Shown piece after piece: positions 61,501-64,000 of a stretch of 64,000 nt of DNA; position 1 is the stretch's first letter, and every line of letters starts with the position of its first letter. A program made the position numbers and the translations under genes. Where the stretch lies: NCBI GenBank assembly GCA_016110215.1, contig JADWQD010000011.1, positions 682,001 to 746,000 on the forward strand, given 5' to 3'. Under the pieces are notes generated by a model. It did not search any database. It was not told the DNA's origin and saw nothing but the letters and a program-made list of their open reading frames with translations. Origin of the DNA: Capronia americana (taxonomy: Eukaryota; Ascomycota; Eurotiomycetes; Chaetothyriales; Herpotrichiellaceae).

Positions 61501-62880
61501 CGAGTGAAATACCTGATACGCAAAAGGCTAACTCCTTCTTGAACGGTCCGCTGAAGAGAAGGTACATTGCCGCGCAGGGACCCACAGAAGGAACAGCATT
61601 CCATTTCTGGCAGATGGTCCTCCAGCATTCAGCGGTAATCATAATGCTTACTGGTCATTTCGAAGGCGGCAGGGAAAAGTGCAGCCATTATTTCCCTAGT
61701 GATTTGGAGAATCCCTCCATGACCGTACGCGCACCCGTGTCCAAGGAAGAGGATCACGGGGAGGAGGATCACGGGGAAGAGGATCACGGGGAAGAGGATC
61801 ACGGGGAAGAGGATCACGGGGAAGAATCCAAAGGAAGAACCCAACCGAGAATGATATATCTGGGTGGCGGTAGAGTATGGTTCCATGCAACTGTAGGCAT
61901 TGGCGACGATCGAGAAGTGGTAAGTAGAAATGTGGTTGAGACTATTAGATTGCCTATCGATGCGAAGGGTAGAGGCACTCTCGTAGCCTGTCCTGACATG
62001 CCGAATGCGGTGTCGCAAGGGACGGTTCGACTATCGGTCCGTCCACCCCACGATCCAGCGTCCAGCGATGCGGAATTCCACGTTGTGGAAGACCTCGGGG
62101 CGCACCAGGCACTTCTGAGCACAAAGATGGCCATAGTGCTTGGTTACCTCCCACGGCCTACAGACATACCTGGAAGTGCACCCCGACGTGATCAAGGTGA
62201 AGAAAAGAAGGATAAAGCGGCCATGGGTGAGCCGCCTCGAAGGGAGATGATCGGTAACCTTCCTTCGAATCCTCCAGCTTCGGCGCAACTACTAAGTGAG
62301 ATCCACAGATACCGAGCCCGAGCAAATGGAGACGGAAGAGTGTACCATCAGGCTGCTCTCGACCCATTACGAGCCATCGATGCGCTGCGAGGTACGGCGT
62401 CTGCTCCTGATCATCGGAGCAAATGAACGATTCATAGACCATTACTTGTTCAAAGGATGGCCGGAATTTGGAAAACCTGACGCCGCCGACAGCCGGGCGC
62501 TTGTCCGACTCCAGGGATACCTATGGTCGGTGTCAAGACGCTCTCTTCGGATCGTCCACGGGAGCGCTGGAGCGGGACGGACAGGCACCTTCATTGCGCT
62601 CGACTTCCTCCTGGAGTTGCTCGATATCGGAAGACTTCCTCCGCGGGCGGCAGATGATTCGGGCAGCGGTCAGGACTCTGAGGAAGACCTCATAAAGAAG
62701 ACGGTGGACACTCTCCGCGAGCAGCGCATGATGATGGTCGCGAACGAGGTGCAATACGCCTTCATCTACGAAGTCCTTCGCAAAGAGTATGTCAAAAAAT
62801 ATTCCGCCGAGCCGCTCATCAAAGGGCTCCCAGAAGTCGAGGAGGGTCAGGGAGGTGAGCTCTTGTTGCCCTTCAGATAA
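58552..62880 (+). CDS. AcuF-type C2H2 - RRM - pseudo protein-tyrosine-phosphatase fusion
   Basis: The model is join(58552..59723,59779..60510,60571..60643,60692..60798,60849..61234,61282..62253,62309..62880), 1337 aa; six GT-AG introns of 47-60 nt, the last with branch TACTAAG. N-terminal helical domain: DIPLLMEREWAENRLADFNL; LEQLNNISFAVRRAGS. C2H2 module (about 370-510): FFRCPCCCQTL, RRHLAEDICPYTCILRDC, CLSDHIQEKH, LDHIAEHIHSFSLLSLPW. RRM (about 629-705): RNP2 LFIGGLSW, RNP1 HRAFGFVRF, FDGGLIQVDYI. PTP domain (about 826-1330): FEDLQRRERIRL, SDYINASPI, YIAAQGPTEGTAFHFW, REKCSHYFP. Catalytic positions have changed: SRDSDV for NRYxDV (Asp866), WPE for WPD (Glu1200), HGSAGAGR for HCSAGxGR (Gly1232); Arg1238 and the Q-loop (REQRMMMV) remain. 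It is probably a phosphotyrosine-type binding pseudoenzyme; the fusion itself is unusual. Confidence 0.78.
61748..61824 (+). repeat. 15-bp minisatellite encoding EEDHG x5 inside the PTP domain
   Basis: The unit GAGGATCACGGGGAA (with one GGAG variant) repeats five times; the GATCACGGG core starts at 61752, 61767, 61782, 61797 and 61812. It keeps frame and encodes five Glu-Glu-Asp-His-Gly units after the REKCSHYFP segment. Near-identical copies suggest recent expansion. Confidence 0.92.
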
Positions 62881-63150
62881 GCAACGTAATATTCTCTCAC
62901 TGACGGTGTGAATAGCTCGCTCACACCCTACCGTTCCAAGCCTGTGATCATCCACTCTGTGATACCCCACGCTAGAATAAGTTCTAGATAGGCTTGCAAA
63001 AAAGGTCATTCATGATACACTCGTCGTAGTACAATCTCAATAACAACGTCACAACAACTGTGATCAAGGGCTCTTGGTATGGATGGCTTACTGAATACCA
63101 AGACTTGCCGCCGACTCAAAGCCCCAACCGAGAGTCCTCGCTCCTTTCCA
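62881..63150. other. Convergent 3' spacer
   Basis: 270 bp between the pseudophosphatase stop and the methyltransferase stop; nothing else seen. Confidence 0.4.
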
Positions 63151-64000
63151 CTACCGTTTCTTCGTCAAAGTGCCCGCCAGGTATGGTAGAGCGGTCCATT
63201 CAAAATGCGTCTTCAATTCCACTGCCTCCCACGGCGCGGCCCTCCTCAGCACGGCCGGGGTATCGCGATTCATCTCACAGCCGGCGAGGAAGAAGGTCCA
63301 TCCCAGGAGATGGTAGACGATTTGCATCATTCGACCCAAGACGCTGCCTGTAGTCTCCCAGGGATTCCGGATATGTTCGACAACCATGAGCTCGCCACCG
63401 GGGCGGAGGAGCGAGTAGAAATCGCGCACCGTCTCCTCCAGATTTGGGACCGAACAGAGAACCCGCACGCAGACGATGGTGTCGAAGATGCCCTTCGGCG
63501 AGACTTGGACGCCTTCCTTGGCCAGTGCCGGTAACAGCTCGGCCTTGTCCGCCGTGGAGCTCAGGATGTGGTATTTGCCCGCGAGTCCGGCCTCGCTGAT
63601 CCGGAGCTGCAGTGGTTTGTGCAGTCCCGTCGTGGGCTCGGCGCCGTAGATGGCGCTGATGTTGGCGTTGTCGGCGAACAGGGCCACGTGCGACCCGGAG
63701 CCGGGGCCGATGTCCAGAACGACGCCACGCGCGCGGGACAGGAGCGGGGGGACCAGTGTCGCTGATCCCTTTGGAGGGGGCGGGTTTTCGACGGGGGCTA
63801 ATAGAAAATGGGTCAGGTAAGAAAAGGGATGATCATTACACTGCAAAGTATACGAGAGGATACAGGACACGGGGATGGTATTGGGACGGGAATTATACCT
63901 GTGCCTTTGGTCCAGAAGTCGGAGAAGGCGTCATCGCGGACTTTCTTGAAGTTGGCCTTCGACGGGATGTTGAGCCCCAAGATGTAGAAGCGGAACGAGG
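63151..64000 (-). CDS. Class I SAM-dependent methyltransferase, METTL7-like (5' end beyond window)
   Basis: The visible part is complement(join(63151..63797,63899..>64000)). The 101-nt intron (GTATAA...TTAG) joins a frame reading FYILGLNIPSKANFKKVRDD then FSDFWTKGT to APVENPPPPKG. SAM-binding motif I is VVLDIGPGSGSHVALF, an acidic residue follows in IYGAEPTTGLH, and later motifs are FDTIVCVRVLCSVPNLEETV and LLRPGGELMVVEHIRNPW. The C-terminus (MMQIVYHLLGWTFFLAGCEM, then NRDTPAVLRRA) is the METTL7-type pattern. Animal members are membrane-associated thiol methyltransferases; fungal substrates are not known. The N-terminal part, including any membrane anchor, lies outside the window. Confidence 0.85.

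Noticed and set aside
62254..62308. Frame break inside the PTP domain suggesting a pseudogene
   Set aside because: A 55-nt intron with donor GTAACC, branch TACTAAG and acceptor CACAG joins the frames exactly, and the PTP sequence continues.

Overview
The window is nuclear DNA of a filamentous ascomycete (Pezizomycotina). Genes carry short GT-AG introns of 47-104 nt with CTAAC/CTGAT-like branch sites. The proteome is fungal (Bfr2, Rad4, Saf4, Trs20, Ipk1, fungal P450, AcuF-type zinc finger, DUF7580), and an intron-bearing tRNA-Pro is present. I see no CRISPR, operon or phage signal, and I cannot fix the genus.

Layout. 1-9.1 kb is metabolic: a Fe(II)/2-oxoglutarate dioxygenase (cut by the left edge), a DUF1349 protein, a berberine-bridge-type FAD oxidoreductase, an APC amino-acid/choline-type permease and a flavocytochrome-b2-like enzyme. 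The oxidoreductase and permease share a 1 kb divergent promoter holding a tight cluster of four GATA sites. 10-44.9 kb is mostly conserved housekeeping: an unknown nuclear protein, Bfr2, tRNA-Pro, Rad4/XPC, Saf4/CCDC130, PTPA, an AT-hook/Myb-like protein, a 1541-aa coiled-coil protein, NOSIP-like E3 ligase, a SET protein, a small membrane ORF, Trs20/sedlin, NSRP1-like splicing factor, a FabG-like SDR, a FAD monooxygenase, Ipk1 and a lipocalin-like protein. 46-54.5 kb is accessory: a four-exon P450, a 1158-aa orphan and a small four-helix membrane protein.

55.3-62.9 kb is the most unusual part. Two multidomain genes lie head to head, 237 bp apart. The minus-strand gene encodes an N-terminal helical region, a DUF7580 domain and an apparently intact nucleoside-phosphorylase (PNP/MTAN-like) domain, the effector type found on fungal NLR-like proteins and in bacterial ATP-depleting defence. 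The plus-strand gene, assembled from seven exons, encodes an AcuF-type C2H2 module, an RRM and a protein-tyrosine-phosphatase domain. In that PTP domain the catalytic Cys is Gly, the WPD acid is Glu and the phosphotyrosine-recognition Tyr is Asp, so it looks like a STYX-style pseudophosphatase. I propose the pair as a candidate signalling or immune module. The window ends inside a METTL7-like methyltransferase gene.

Gene models were built by eye from reading frames, splice consensus and remembered family patterns; no database search was run. Intergenic stretches over about 300 bp are listed briefly.
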